Origin: Bactrocera neohumeralis
Taxonomy: Eukaryota > Arthropoda > Insecta > Diptera > Tephritidae
Length of the DNA stretch: 64,000 nt
Assembly: GCF_024586455.1 (NCBI RefSeq)
Contig: NC_065922.1
Location: 78,475,106 to 78,539,105, forward strand
Reading direction: 5' to 3'
The position numbers and the translations under genes are program-made. The notes beneath the pieces are model-generated. The model ran no database searches, was not told the origin of the DNA, and saw nothing but the letters and a program-made list of their open reading frames with translations. Positions 46,579-57,357 of the stretch are shown here, piece after piece; within the stretch, counting starts at the first letter, position 1, and every line of letters starts with the position of its first letter.

Positions 46579-48427
46579 TCATTCCTCCGAGGTCGTCACA
46601 GTCTCTGTGACTTTTGTTGTCTTTATAATAGTTGTGGTCGTTGTCTCGGAGCTCATGCCTTCTGTGTCGGCCGGCACAACTAACGTGCTCGTAAACACTC
46701 CAGCCGAAGTACTATCGTTCGTTGGCTGCGCAACAATTGTCGACGTTGTGCTCTGAAATGAACGAAATTTAATAAATAAATTCTTTTGTCAATACATATG
46801 TACTTATGTATGTATGTATATTATATCGAAGGTGCGCATATGCATGTACATAAATGTGTAAACAAGCTGTGTATAGCATGTACTACATTATAAATGTCTA
46901 AAATGTCTAATGCGCTTAATCTAAGTTGTATGCTGAAAAGTGTGCTGCTTTGTGCTAAAATTGGCAGCAAGCTTCGCGAATTGTTTGATGTGACTATGTT
47001 TAATTTATGATAACAGCGAAGACTCCACCCAATTTAGTCTCTTTTGAAGATAAAGAAAAGTAAGAGCGTGTGCTCTGTATACCAAACTTGCACTTTCAGC
47101 GGTTAATGTGGTATTTTACAACACTCAATTGCTGTACAAAAGGGCAAATAAGTCAATTGAAAAAGCAAACCAGTGAAAACGTTAGCTTTGATTGCAGCGT
47201 AGCTATAATACCCTTCACAAATTAAAAATATTCTTTACAAGAACTTTGATCGGTTGTTGTTGTAGTGGCAGAATTTTTCCGAGTTGATAGCCCTTGGCCG
47301 CATAAAAGTCCGGGTCCGTTCCGATTACGTAGACCCGACTGTCGTGGGAACGGAACTTTGATCGGTCAATTAGTGTGGCAGTTATATGTTATAATTAGCC
47401 GATCTGAGGAATTTTCGTATATTATTGCATTGCCTTGGATAATAAGCTGTGCTAAACTTCGTGCGGAAATTTTGTTAAAAAAAGAGCCTTCCATACAAAA
47501 ACTTGATTCCGAACGTTCAATTTCTTCGGAGACTACATCATTACTTTAGGCAATAAACCCTACCGAATTTCGTGAAGACATCTCCTCAACTGAAAAAGTT
47601 TCGTTAAAAGCTCTAGATTCCTATTGTTCGGTTTATATGGCAGATCTATGCTATAGTGGTCCGATGTCTACGGTTCCGACAAATGAGCAGTCTCTTGCGA
47701 AAACATCGCGTGCATAATTTCAGAGCATTATCGGAAAAACTGATGGACTAGTTGGCGTATATACAGACGGACATGGCTAAATCGACTCATCTCGCTGATC
47801 ATAGTTATATATACTTTATAGGGTCTCCGATGTTTCCTGCTGGGTGTTACAAAATTCGTGGCAAATTGATATTCCCTGTTCAGGTGACTTCAAACTATGG
47901 AAACAATGAGCCTAGCCAATTACCTATGACACCAATGAATCCCTAATTGCTGGTAGTTAAATTAAGATAAAACTGAATTGTAACTAATTTTAGCCTTGAC
48001 CTGGTAAACGTTTATATTTGTCAACGCAAACGGAGGTTTTTGGCGTTAACAACTTTACTAGCTCTCTTTGATACGCACCGCAACTACCTCTCTGCCCCAC
48101 TTCACACCGTTTACTTATGCGCTTAGTGATTAACCGACTCTGACTCATGTTAAGAATATTTCATATGACTAATACTTCATGTATAAGAAAGCTCAAGTAT
48201 TCTGAATTGCGCTTATACATTTGTAGGCACATGATTTTCGAAACGCACTTCCTTCTAAAACTGCGAAATTCATAGTTTTTTTTTACCATTTTCACAGCAC
48301 TATGCACGCACTCAACACTCAACAAGTTTCTCATAATTCACTGTCCTTCGTTTCATACCGCATTTTTGGTCTCCGAAGGACTCCAGGAGGTCTGCGAGTC
48401 CGGATCCTTTGAACAGCAGCTGCCCAT
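46579..48427 (-). CDS. Tiny Cys-anchored protein gene 2, two exons, 80 residues
   Basis: Exon 1 is 48359-48427 and encodes 23 residues beginning MGSCCSKDPDSQ, ending at donor GCG then GTATGA. Exon 2 is 46579-46752, starts after acceptor CATTTCAG and encodes 57 residues: STTSTIVAQPTNDSTSAG.. ending in a Thr-rich tail (ETTTTTIIKTTKVTETVTT) and TGA. Both junctions are phase 0; the intron is about 1.6 kb. MGSCCS fits N-myristoylation at Gly2 with palmitoylation of Cys4/5, so membrane attachment is likely (inference). AATAAA lies 56 bases past the stop. It aligns along its first half with the product of the gene at 50743-51083, so the two are probably tandem paralogues. Unknown function. The pairing of these exons is my inference. 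Confidence 0.6.
47206..47884. repeat. Dispersed fly repeat interrupted by a retroposon
   Basis: Hallmarks on the plus strand: AATACCCTTCACAAAT at the left end, GGCAGTTATATGTTATAATT, GACAAATGAGCAG, CGTATATACAGACGGACATG, TTATAGGGTCTCCGATGTTT and ATTCCCTGTTCAGG at the right end. I recall this pattern as a very common interspersed repeat of Drosophila and tephritid genomes, but cannot name the family with certainty. Without the insertion at 47254-47352 it is about 570 bases. It has no coding capacity. Confidence 0.6.
47254..47352 (-). mobile_element. Short retroposon with 13-bp target duplication
   Basis: A 99-base insertion beginning TTGTTGTTGTAG and ending GACTGTCGTGGGAAC(G) is flanked by perfect copies of GAACTTTGATCGG (47241-47253 and 47353-47365). 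Read on the minus strand it ends in (ACA)n/(CAA)n, as a retroposed tail would. Length, tail and a 13-base duplication fit a SINE or the severely 5'-truncated end of a LINE. Other copies lie at 35336 and 50453. Confidence 0.7.
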
Positions 48428-50452
48428 GGTTATTATTATTTACTGTTAATACGTAATGTTTAGTATATTAAGTATGAAATACTGTTTACTCGTATGCGCT
48501 TTTTAACTGTCTTTGAAGCACTGAGGATCTTTTTCATCAACGTCGCCGTCTCACAGTTGCACAGCGTATGTCAATTTCACTTTTACTCGCCTCACTTTTC
48601 CGAATTTATTGTTGAATAGAGTATGTTATATACGAGTAAGTGACGCGATTGTAGGCGGTGGCATGAGCGTCGTAAGGGGCCGAGCTGCACTCCTTCCTAA
48701 CTCGGCGCTTGTTTATGTATATGTATGTATGCATGTATGTGGTAAATCTATGCGGTTTTATCGCTAAATAAATGAGTTACGGCCAAACAACTCACACAAT
48801 GCAACAGCAATGCGTGCACAAAAGCTTACACATTCACATTAAGTAGTCAACCGTTAAATTCAAGCAAAAGTATGCATGCTACATACATACATACATACAT
48901 AGGTATGTACATACACTCAGGTGTACGCGTTTCAAACGGCCCATGTGATAAATTGACGAATAATATTATTGCCAATAAAAATAAATTTAAAAAGTGTCAA
49001 CGAATGACCTGCACACTGCCGACCCGCTGGGAGACGCTCTCCGGCTACATACTCCGGAGCACCGTATAACCGTTTTGGCAAGTGTTACGGCCTCGGGTTG
49101 AGCGGTGAGCGGTGTCAATGGGCGGCTCTGTGTGTGTGCATGTGGTTGTATATAATACATATATTAACTGAGCTCCTGGTGTCTTATCAGCAACTAGTCA
49201 GCTCTCAGCAATGCTGCGTGAGTTCACTAACATATATTATGTAGTTATACTATATTCATAGCTGAGAAATCTTTTTAAAACAAACTAACTGTATTTGTTT
49301 TTGTTTTTCTGCCTCTCCTGTTTGGCTTAGTTTGGGCTTATTGGACTGTGGAGGTGTCTAAAGGCAGGAATGTTGATAAAATTCTGGCAGTTTGACTAGA
49401 CCCAAATACAGTCAGCTATTTTAAATGTTTATTTATTATATTGTGTATTTTTGTAATTATATTTTGAGGTCATTTTTATTTTGTTACTGTTTTGACTTAC
49501 TTATCGATCGTTATCTCGCCGAGTGTACTTATGATGTATGAGAGTACTTATGAAATATGTATATGTACACATAGTATATCCTAAAGATACGGTGTGTAGG
49601 TGGGTGTGTTGTATTTGTCACAGCGCCACAATCAATTCGCAATAAATGTGGTTATCAGTTGCCAAGTTTTCTTTTATATAAAAACCGCTCGTTTGACCAA
49701 TTTTCACTCCACTTCAGTGAATCATTTTTCAAATAACTTGTTCTCTACCTCCACCGTTCGTGAAGTGTACTCAAGTACAAAAAAAAAAATAGTTTCATAT
49801 TATAATTTGCTCAAGTGTTTCGAATGGTTTGGCAAATAGATTTCGAAAGTATTTGATACTGGCACATATTTTTCAAATATCGATATTTTTATAAATATGT
49901 TTTGTCGAGTTTCGAATATGTTATTTATTTAGCCCTCGAAGTTTAAGTTTAAAACCCGAATACTGTTGGTCCCATCCTTTATTCATTGAAATTTGAGTAA
50001 TACACTGCGGCTCGTGATATATTGTGCCCTCTCCGGTTATTACAGCATATTGTTTAACCCTTTGCTGGCGTAGGGGGATGAAGTCATGTGTAGAAATTCA
50101 CGCAAGTGAGGAAAGTTCTCTGCTCGCCATTCAGTTGGGAGTGATCAGAAACGATTATTTTACATATGGCTCATGGCTTCCTGTCCTAGACCAAGTATCC
50201 TCTGGGTAGCCAAAAACATCCGTTTGAAAGCTATCTATAGCGAGAAGGCGAATCATCACCTCCACAAAGTTGTGCGCTGGGTTTGAGAACCGCCACGTAA
50301 AAAACGCCCGCAATGAAAAAGTTTAAACAGCCTCAGATGAGAGGCCCCCCTTTTAATGACGACTATGACAAAGTGGCTTAGCTAAGCACCTGGGTGTGTT
50401 GAAGGTATGTTCTCTCATCGCACTGAATTGCACGACTGCCTAACTCCTTAAT
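48428..50452. other. Spacer within NXF1 intron 3
   Basis: 5' flank of the minus-strand gene starting at 48427, ATGT microsatellites at 48714-48742 and 48880-48912, and short frames without motifs. Confidence 0.4.
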
Positions 50453-50533
50453 TCCCACGACCCCAGACCCGACCGTCTACGGAACGGACCAGGATTTTCT
50501 ACTCGGCAGAATTCTGCCGCTACAACAACAACA
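50453..50533 (+). repeat. Short dispersed retroposon copy with (ACA)n tail
   Basis: Begins TCCCACGACC, contains GACCGTCTACGGAACGGACC and ends GCCGCTACAACAACAACA. It is the reverse-complement relative of the repeat at 47254-47352. Target duplication was not evident. Confidence 0.6.
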
Positions 50534-50742
50534 TAAATACTTGCTTCCTGCGATAGCGCACATCGTTTTCGGATTAAAAAGTTTTATAAATTGTAAAGTA
50601 ACATTTTGTGCAAGTATTTAATTGTGAAATATTTTTGCATAATCGTAGGAATTATTTGCTTATCTACTATTGTGGTACATTTGGCTAGACAACTGCCTAA
50701 AACTATAAATCAATACATTCTATTAAAAACAACAATAACAAA

Positions 50743-51083
50743 CTAAATTTGACTTCGCTTGAATATTGTCGCTGACATGTCCCCGAAGCGGTCATCTTCA
50801 AAGCTACCCTTCGGAAAATCAATGTCCACGAAATCCTCCACAGAATTGCGCGCTGTCGTGTTGGCACCCGGCTCGGTGGTGACTACCGTGGACAGTGTTC
50901 CCTGCAAATAGCGAGATGGTCAACTGAGATCCACGCGCCCCCTGCTTTTCGGTCACTCACCTGTTCAGGCGACTTGAGTTCACCTCTCATGTTAAATATG
51001 GACCAGTAGTGGCCCGAAACTGAATCGTCGTCCGAATCCTGATTTTTTCTGCAACAGCAGCCACACGGAAATATCCGCCGCAT
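50743..51083 (-). CDS. Tiny Cys-anchored protein gene 1, two exons, 93 residues
   Basis: Exon 1 is 50961-51083 (41 codons): MRRIFPCGCCCRKNQDSDDD.., ending KSPEQ at donor CAG then GTGAGT. Exon 2 is 50743-50901 (52 codons): GTLSTVVTTEPGANTTARNS, then VEDFVDIDFPKGSFEDDRFG and a basic end FKRSQI, TAG. The intron is 59 bp with acceptor TTTGCAG; both junctions are phase 0. The CGCCC cluster behind basic residues is a typical palmitoylation site, so the protein is probably held on a membrane face (inference); there is no signal peptide or span. Minus-strand ATTAAA lies at 50617-50622. The order Cys cluster, K-x-x-D-S, Y/S-W-S, intron, S-T-[VI]-V matches the neighbour at 46579-48427. I recognise no family. 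Confidence 0.72.
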
Positions 51084-51575
51084 TTTGGACTTTCGCTCTT
51101 TATTAGAAACTTAATTCCTCCTTTTGCTGCTTGCAACGTTCCCCTGTAACGGTACTTACATTACCATGCTTTTGGCGATTTTTTTTATCGTTTGAGTGAA
51201 ATGTGTGTAGCGCGCCGTTGTCTTCGTGAATGTTAACGCGTTGAAGTCGCAGAATTTCTGTGCTGGTGCACCTCATCTAGTTGCTGCCAGCGATTGTCTT
51301 ATCAGCGCACTTAAAACAGAAATACATTGCCGTGAGCCATAATCTAAAATAAAGATTACCAATCGTTTATCGACATATCACTGATATCGGCAAGTGTTTT
51401 CGCAATGTCAAAGCAATGCGCATGATGGGGAAAACAGCTTGTTGCCCTATGCTGCATATTGTGCTGGGCAGTGAACAAAGTTCGGCAGTTGCCGGCGCCA
51501 CGTAGTCTATAAGCGCCAACTACTTACTTCGCGTCTGATTGGTTTAAATAACTGTTCTTCTTTTTCCACTTTCAG

Positions 51576-54500
51576 ATAAACAATGGGCAACGGTATGCCA
51601 AGGAGGAACTTGTGAGCGTACTGCAGCGCGCCATACAGCCGGAGCAGCTGATACCGCTCTACTGGCGCAGCGAAAAGAACAACGTCTCATTCTATGTGGA
51701 TGATCATAGAGTAGCTGAGCGTTTGGATGGACTCGAGCGCGCTGTGCAAATGCCCGATGGCTTCAGACCGTATTTACGCGTACGTGCCTCCTGTCCTCAG
51801 ACGCCCATCAATGACCAGTTAAAGACCCGCATGCAATTGGTCATGGCAAAACGATACAATGCTCAGACCAAAGCGCTAGATATGTCCAGCTTCCATACAG
51901 ATCCGGATTTTCGAGGCATATTTTGCGGAATCTTTCGCTCACATGTCATGTCGGCGGCGATCGAAATAATGGAGAAGAATATACCGGATTTGGTTGCGCT
52001 CAATTTGAACAACAACAACATAGCGTCCATGGAGGCATTCAAGAATGCACATACGCGTCTGTCAAACTTGCGCATCCTTCACTTGGCTGATAACAGAGTG
52101 AGTGCCTAATGGATTCGTGTTTTCCCCGTATTTCAGATAATTTCAGATTCGAACGCTTACTTGCAGATACCGACCGCAACACATTTGATCGCTCTACGTC
52201 ATGTACCGCTCATCGAATTGGTATTGAAAAATAATGGACTCTGCGGCCGCTACAAAGACCACGCGCATTACGTCAGGTATACGAGCTATTGATTTTCTAA
52301 ATTTCGCAACTGGGTGCAACGCATGAAAATGGTTGAAAACCGTAAATGGATGGTAAAGTGTTGCGAAGTTATGGAGGAGCGCACGCGGGGTTGACCGCAA
52401 CGCTTCTCGGACTGCTGTAACACATTTTAACGGCGGATTGTATAATGCTGGATAAAAGCTAATTATTCAACGGCTGTGCGACTGCTATCCTTGCGGCGCG
52501 TCTAAAGAACATGCGCATGCTGGCAAAGCATGCGTCCAGCAATTTCAACTGATATACATAAATGCAAATTATTTTACTTGATTTTCTAATATGTTTTCAT
52601 GTTTTATGCATTCCAAAAAGTATTGATTTCGACTAGAACGATCGATGTAAAGCGCTGGTGAAGTTTTCAAAGTGCATTGCTATGCAATATTCAGAGAATT
52701 TTACTGAAATTTTCACCACATTTAAAGAAATTAACTAATTAATCATAATGTGCTTGGAAAACTTCACCAAGGCTCTGGTTACTTTGTACTTGAGTGGGAG
52801 CAAAGCTGAAAAGATACAGCGAAATCCACAGACCGTTTGATAATCAATGTTAAAGCAAATTTAAAGTATAAATATTAGTTTGGAGGAAGTAATTGTGATG
52901 CGAAGCAAATATATAACAAATGTTGCCGAGAAGAAGCTAAAACTGTAGCTCGTTTAAAGCTAAGCGACGCTCGGTGTGAAAAAATAGTAAAGAAAAAAGA
53001 TCTAGAGAAAGAAAAAAGGAAAAAAAATGAAAACAGCACAATGTCTGAGAAGCAATAAACTGTTTAAAAAGTTCTATTCGCGGCTATATAATTTAGCGGT
53101 AAATTAATTTGCTGAATTTCCGTGGACACTTCCATGTCAAAATTACATAACTCTACGCTGTAAGTTGGAGTTTATAAACAAATATGAAAATCAAAAATCT
53201 GATATAAAAAATTGCGTCTTGCACTTCTAAGTTGCCTCGTTTTAAAGAACGATTACCAGCCTTTGCCCCACTGCCTTTTGACAACCACTACACACTTGTG
53301 CATGTGGCAGACGCCATTTATATGATGTGTGCGCGTGCGTACATTGCTGGCGGGCTATTGTAAGTTCTGAGGTCAACGAAGTAGATGGATTTGAAAGCGC
53401 TAACAACTCACAAGGAGCCATTATAAATAAACCTAGGTTTCTTTCATGTGCAGCTGTAATGTTGGTGTCGAATTGCTAGGTGTGAGCCTGCAAAAACACC
53501 AGCTGCAGCCAAATGCTTGAAACTGAATTAACAAATCTAAATAACTCAATATCATTAAATTATATAAAAAATAAAAAGGAATGTCAATGGGACTCGGCAA
53601 AAAATCTCGCGGATTTCATTGCAGAAAGGCGATTGGCCAAGACATGTTTATTGTGGCTCAGTTCTTTGAAAAACAAAAAAAAAAAAACAATAAATAGAAA
53701 AAAAATATTGCGTAAAAACTTATAAAACATGAAAAAACCAACCCGCAATCCCGACATGAGCGCCGCATAGCTATCGTTTGAGAGTAACAAGGTCGATGGC
53801 ACTTTTATTTCGACACAGCGTTCATTTTTTATATATTTGCTTTTAGCCAAATTTGTTCACTAAGTCAACGCTCCTTAAACACAGTTCGTTTTTTTCTGTG
53901 CCCAAAGAATTCTTTAAGTTTGCTTCCAATATTTCCGTAAATAACGCAAGAAGCTGGTATATTTTGCTACCACTTTTCACCTTTGCTGATTAGTCAACTC
54001 AATTGCATGTTGGGAATAACCAATTGTAGTTCTATATGTATTTTGAACCAGTTATACCAACAAAGATATATTCATTCGCAGGGAGATCCAGCGTAAATTT
54101 CCAAAGTTGAAGAAATTGGTAATTATAATTCCATGTCTGTTATATATGTTGTTCATGCTTTAATAATACCCTCTGCCCATAACATCTAGGACGGTGAAGA
54201 ACTGACGCCGATGATTCAGTTCGATGTGGGTGAAGAAGTTGCGGTTCTCCCTCATGCAAAGGCTTCTTTCCTTTGCGACCCAAATGGCACTGAAATTATA
54301 CGTCAATTCCTGGAACAGTACTTTTTGATATTCGATTCAGATAATCGTCAGCCTTTGCTTGATGCTTACCATGACCAAGCGATGCTCTCACTGGTCGTGC
54401 CACCAGCGAGTCAAGTAGGCCGGTATGTCGACAGATATTTGGATGAAAGCAAATAATTGTTTTCAACTCAACGCTCTCTTTTATTTTAGGCTTGAGAAAT

Positions 54501-55344
54501 ATTGGCGTTACAATCGTGATTTTCGTCGTCAAAACGCCGACGACAATACAAAGGTGCGCCAGTTACGTTTTGGCCGCCTTGCTGTGGTATCAATGCTCGC
54601 CGAGTTGCCTAAAACCAAGCATTATCCACGTTCTTTCACCGTAGACCTAACATTGTTTACCGTAAGCAACTGACCTTTCGCTTCTATGCTGCTATGCTAA
54701 TTTTAATTGTTTTTTTCTTGTAGCCGAAAATGATCGTTTTCACTGTGGCCGGCTTATTCAAAGAAATTGATGAAGTTACTGAAGAATTACGCTATTTCCA
54801 GCGACAATACATAATTGTGCCCGCGGGCAGCGGCTTTTGCATCCGAAATGAAATGGTGCTGATCACGGTAGCCGCACAACAGCAAGTGCGCTTCTTTAAA
54901 AAGAAAATCGAGACCGCTAATACACCCCAATTGAACAATGAAGCCATGACACCTAGTTCGGGCTTATCTACTGGCCTACAGAACCGATTGCATATCAACC
55001 AGCCTAGCGTGAGTATATCCGACATTTTGGTTTTTGTTCTTCTTTTAATGTTTTCACTTCGTAGACTTCGGCAGCTGCAACCCTGCAACCGCCACAGGTA
55101 GGCATTGATGAGGCAACAAAAATCCAAATGGTGCAATCGTTATGTGCACAAAGTAATATGAACATCGAATGGAGCACGAAGTGAGTTTATATTTGATCAT
55201 TTCAATGTTATAGAAAGTGCGAAAACTAATTGTAATTTTTACAGATGTTTACAGGAAACCAATTGGGATTACAATCATGCTGCCTTTGTGTTTGACAAAC
55301 TGCACAAAGAAAATAAAATACCGCCGGAAGCCTTTATTAAGTAA
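51576..55344 (+). CDS. NXF1/small bristles mRNA export receptor, exons 4-11
   Basis: Exons: 51576-52097, 52167-52276, 54082-54118, 54190-54422, 54490-54661, 54724-55008, 55065-55180, 55245-55344. All join in phase and complete a 647-residue protein, close to the usual NXF1 length. Exon 4 carries the RRM fold (AKEELVSVLQ.., FYVDDHRVAERL) and the MAKRYNAQTKALDMSSFHTD stretch leading into the leucine-rich repeats (PDLVALNLNNNNIASMEAF, LRILHLADNR, then LIELVLKNN in exon 5). Exons 7-9 form the NTF2-like domain that pairs with p15/Nxt1 (FLEQYFLIFDSDNRQPLLDA, FTVAGLFKEI, GSGFCIRNEM). Exons 10-11 give the C-terminal UBA-like domain that binds FG nucleoporins (ETNWDYNHAAFVFDKL). AATAAA at 55639. It acts in the nucleus and at the pore. 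It looks intact. Insects also have NXF2-4 paralogues; the complete domain set and conserved N-terminus favour NXF1. Confidence 0.92.
52277..54081 (+). other. NXF1 cassette intron between 110-nt and 37-nt exons
   Basis: This 1.8 kb intron separates exons of exactly 110 and 37 nt; the neighbouring introns 4 and 6-10 are all 56-71 bp. From memory, animal NXF1 genes keep an intron between exons of these two lengths that is retained in some transcripts, and in vertebrates it carries a constitutive transport element bound by NXF1 itself. Here the intron has an imperfect inverted repeat at 52656-52769 and A-rich tracts near 53005-53030 and 53670-53710. Retention would add stop codons soon after exon 5. 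Confidence 0.7.
52656..52769 (+). promoter_or_regulatory. Inverted repeat in the cassette intron, possible RNA stem-loop
   Basis: TGGTGAAGTTTTCAAAGTGC at 52656 and TGCTTGGAAAACTTCACCA ending at 52769 are reverse complements over 23 bases with 3 differences; 68 bases lie between. A third related sequence, GAAATTTTCACCACATTT, sits inside the loop near 52700 and could pair with the left arm instead. In the pre-mRNA this would form a long hairpin with an alternative pairing. Confidence 0.5.
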
Positions 55345-56376
55345 ATAATAGCTACTATTAGTTAATAGTCCCACTGCGCTGTATAACCATGCACATGGTA
55401 GATTTTTAAGCATTTAAATAATTCTGAATATTGTAATTTACACCTCCATTATATTGCAAATTATAATGCTATGTTGCACGAAAATCAAAATATTAGAAGA
55501 AACGCAATTGATTTACACAAAGAAATAAGCTTTGCAAGGAGTATGATTTTATTGTTTTGACTGAGAAAGTATGCAGTTTTTGGTTTTCTTTAAGCTCAAT
55601 TCGAAGATGTTTGACAATGTTAATATTTTATTAACCGGAATAAAAGGAATATTGTTTCATATATGTATTAAAGTAATTCCTACCTAAATTAAATTTTGTA
55701 CCTATAAAATAATGTTTTTATAGAAATACCAAGATAATAAAAACAGTAATACTTTTGTGAAAACTTAAAAGAAAACTTATGTAAATAGTTGATAATTTTT
55801 GTTCATACATATAGTATTTAAAATCTCGTCATAATTCGGTACATACATACATCAATGAAATACAAGCATACGTAAAAAATAGTGTGATTTGGTTTTTAGA
55901 AGTTTTTATGCTATATATATAGGCATTCCCTTAAAGGCTTGGCTGATTATGAGAGCATGTTCCAAAACCCGTATATGTCAATTCTGCAACTATAATCCTT
56001 GGATTATATATTTGAGAGATATTTCAAAGAATTTATGTATATATGTATGTGCATTCGTATAAATAAATTCGGTAAAAATATTTTGTATGATATTTCTAAT
56101 TGTAATCTTTAAAATTATTTAAAAATAAAAAGTAATTTAAACGCAACATCCTAATAACTTTATATGCATTTCCGGCAAACAGCTGATGTTTCTGTAAATG
56201 ACAGTTCAGTTAGGTTGGCATTTCTGCTGTTATGCAAGCCCAGCCGTCAAAACTGACATTTGGCAATCAGAGAAATTTTCCCACTTCTTTAAGCATAAGC
56301 GTACGAAAAAATTAAAATTAATTTATCAAAAAATAATAAGTTTCCATTATAATTAATAGGTAAGGAAGTTAGTAAA
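55345..56376. other. NXF1 3' end and NDUFA13 promoter region
   Basis: AT-rich. It contains the presumed NXF1 polyadenylation signal at 55639 and the upstream region of the complex I gene. No TATA box stands out near 56376. No other gene seen. Confidence 0.45.
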
Positions 56377-56959
56377 ATGTCGGCTGCAGCCAGTGCCACT
56401 AGAAAGCAGGATATGCCCCCACCGGGTGGCTATAAGAAAATTCCATATCTGCGAGTTCCAGCCAAGAGTTATTTCACAGGTGAGTACCAAGAAACCTACG
56501 TAACACATCAATTGTTGTTATTCTATTAATTTGTTTTGATAATGCAGGCTTTCAAATGCTGGCCGGGTACGCGGTTGTTACAGCCGCAGGAATGTATGTG
56601 TACTATTTGACTGCCAAGCAAATTCATCGTGAAGAGATAGAAAATCGTTCTGCCCAGAATGTCATATATCCCTTGCTTATAGCAGAACGTGATCGTGAAT
56701 TTCTGAAGCAACTGCGCCGTAATCGCGACGAAGAAGCCAAATTAATGGCAAATGTGCCCGGTTGGGAGGTAAGATATTGTAAAAATTTTATCACTTCAAT
56801 TCTAAACGTATACTTTTTCAGGTTGGTACTTGGTATGGTGAGCCCGTCTACAAGACCCTTCCTAAAGACACTCTTGTTACCCCCCTATTCAAGGAATTCT
56901 ATGCTCATACCGATTATAAATCCTACGCCAAGCGCGCACATCTGAAATTGTGGTCTTAA
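56377..56959 (+). CDS. NDUFA13 (GRIM-19/B16.6), mitochondrial complex I subunit
   Basis: Three exons (56377-56479, 56548-56768, 56822-56959) join in phase to 153 residues, the normal family length. The start MSAAASATRKQDMPPPGGYK leads to YKKIPYLRVPAKSYFTGFQM, a single membrane span (LAGYAVVTAAGMYVYYLTA, residues about 40-58), the helix QIHREEIENRSAQNVIYPLL, LIAERDREFLKQLRRNRDEE, then VPGWEVGTWYGEPVYKT and a basic C-terminus ending KLWS. This is the accessory subunit NDUFA13, needed for assembly and activity of NADH:ubiquinone oxidoreductase in the inner mitochondrial membrane and, in mammals, also known as cell-death regulator GRIM-19. Introns are 68 and 53 bp. AATAAA at 57005 and 57036. It looks intact. 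Confidence 0.96.
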
Positions 56960-57004
56960 GCACTTTTTCACTCTTTATTTTTAACGCCATTCGGTAAAAA
57001 TCGA

Positions 57005-57082
57005 AATAAATCTTCGCAATTGGAATGGATTAGCCAATAAATAAAAGTAAATCAGCTTTATTTTAATATGGATTTCTTTATT
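57005..57082. terminator. Convergent polyadenylation signals
   Basis: Plus-strand AATAAA at 57005-57010 and 57036-57041 serve NDUFA13; minus-strand AATAAA (TTTATT at 57077-57082) fits the end of the zinc-finger gene. The two 3' ends face each other within about 80 bases, so their transcripts may overlap slightly. Confidence 0.5.
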
Positions 57083-57357
57083 AATTCAAAAATTTACGTG
57101 TCATAGAATTAAAAAAAAGTTATTCAAGAACGGAGGACGCATTTCAAGTCTAAAGCTGGTACTGTCCGTCGAATGTTGCCTCCAGATATATTCAACGGTT
57201 TAAATGGCATATTTACAAAGTATCATCTAGCAAATGAAATAAACAAGTTACAAATAACATAAGGTACGGAAAAAACTTATTAATTCGTAGATCTAAATAG
57301 CGTAGCTTTGACATTATTTTTGTGAGATTATGCGTAAATGCAAATCACATGCAGTTG

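Larger units (their letters stand above)
39683..51575 (+). other. NXF1 intron 3, 11.9 kb, host of nested genes
   Basis: The donor is TGG then GTAAGT at 39683 and the acceptor CTTTCAG at 51575; joining them keeps phase 0 and gives GWYQVWINNGQRYAKEEL, as in NXF1 proteins. Inside lie a truncated Jockey element, an intronless SLC5 transporter on the same strand, and three minus-strand genes. The same-strand transporter must have its own promoter and termination or be skipped during NXF1 transcription. Confidence 0.8.

Noticed and set aside
46526..46756. 76-codon plus-strand frame rich in Val
   Set aside because: It is the antisense shadow of the real minus-strand exon at 46579-46752, which has a proper acceptor, stop and polyadenylation signal.
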